This document shows positions 63,611-64,000 of a DNA stretch of 64,000 nt, one piece after another; within the stretch, counting starts at the first letter, position 1; each line of letters begins with the position of its first letter. Below the pieces are notes generated by a model. That model worked only from the letters and a program-made list of their open reading frames with translations, was not told the origin of the DNA and did no database searches. A program made the translations under genes and the position numbers. Origin of the DNA: an uncultured Ruminococcus sp. (lineage in GTDB: Bacteria; Bacillota; Clostridia; Oscillospirales; Acutalibacteraceae); NCBI GenBank assembly GCA_902785555.1, contig CACZZB010000004.1, positions 1-64,000 on the forward strand, read 5' to 3'.

Positions 63611-64000
63611 ATGAATAATATCAATGAATACCATTATTCAGAGGAACAGAGAATATTTATTGAAACCTCTGTGATTCCGTTTGCCTTTTTTATCATCAAA
63701 AACAACAAAGTCAAGACAGTCCTTGTTTCCGACGGACTGTGCCGTCTTATAGCAGAAGACAGAAACGATGCCTATACTTGTCTTGAACATGATATATATA
63801 ACTACATACACAATGAAGATGTTGATGAAGTAAAGAGAAAATGCCGTGAGTTTTTCTATGGAAACGGTGAACTGAATACATCATTCCGTGCAAAACTGAA
63901 ATCCGATAATCAGTATCACAGCATATATCTCAACGGAAAAAGAATATCATCAGACACAGGTGAACCTATGTTTGTACTGTGGTACAATGACATAAACATA
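63611..64000 (+). CDS. PAS-domain signalling protein, 3' end beyond window
   Basis: The first 130 residues of a gene running off the window: MNNINEYHYSEEQRIFIETS, then a PAS-like fold (VIPFAFFIIKNNKVKTVLVSDGLCRLIA ... YIHNEDVDEVKRKCREFFYGNGELNTSFRAKLK). In gut Clostridia this arrangement commonly precedes a GGDEF and/or EAL domain (recalled), so a diguanylate cyclase or phosphodiesterase is a reasonable guess, not shown here. The ribosome site AAGGAGG and promoter are strong. Confidence 0.65.
   Translation, partial: MNNINEYHYSEEQRIFIETSVIPFAFFIIKNNKVKTVLVSDGLCRLIAEDRNDAYTCLEHDIYNYIHNEDVDEVKRKCREFFYGNGELNTSFRAKLKSDNQYHSIYLNGKRISSDTGEPMFVLWYNDINI

Overview
The window looks like chromosomal DNA of a low-GC Firmicute of class Clostridia, most like a gut Ruminococcus-type organism (inference). 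Pointers are a secreted GH13 amylase with three starch-binding modules, a V-type ATPase operon, MurT/GatD-like cell-wall genes, spore-coat-like proteins, frequent TTG/GTG starts, and strong AGGAGG ribosome binding sites. Sigma-A promoters of the form TTGACA-17-TATAAT recur throughout. Taxonomy cannot be fixed from sequence reading alone.

Region by region. 1-97 is the structured end of an IS200/IS605-like element. 129-3.6 kb: a MATE exporter, then a GntR/YtrA-type regulator with an ABC ATPase and permease, behind a promoter filled with nested palindromes. 3.9-6.0 kb: proS preceded by three tandem tRNA-Pro genes (CGG, UGG, GGG) on the same strand behind a consensus promoter. 6.0-7.9 kb: a beta-lactamase-fold serine hydrolase with a membrane tail. 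8.3-17.2 kb: a five-gene pilus locus (signal-peptidase-like protein, FctA-like pilin, class B sortase, small surface protein, 1,843-residue adhesin). It resembles the streptococcal FCT pilus islands in content. 17.2-31.6 kb: housekeeping and transport genes (cysteine synthase, acylphosphatase, asparagine synthetase, BI-1 family protein, M3 oligopeptidase, an ABC exporter pair, metF, an NhaC antiporter). 31.9-35.8 kb: the amylase. 36.0-44.7 kb: a nine-gene V-ATPase operon. 44.9-52.0 kb: mltG, 5-formyl-THF cyclo-ligase, a DJ-1 protein, a subtilisin-like surface protease and a YdcF-like protein. 52.1-55.1 kb: tRNA-Val, two small spore-coat-like genes and a SulP transporter. 55.1-59.6 kb: yajC, tgt with a DUF2185-like gene, and a MurT/GatD pair. 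59.7-64 kb: response regulator, histidine kinase and HtrA, a candidate small RNA, and the start of a PAS-domain gene cut by the window end.

Most unusual points. The GatD-like glutaminase lacks both its nucleophile Cys and its catalytic His, and its MurT partner has an altered P-loop. The pilus-locus signal peptidase keeps Ser but has Ala where the general-base Lys should be, echoing inactive SipA of streptococcal pili. All three proline isoacceptor tRNAs sit directly upstream of prolyl-tRNA synthetase. Two intergenic stretches (about 18.2-18.4 kb and 63.3-63.45 kb) look like structured or small RNAs. No CRISPR array, prophage or complete transposase is visible.
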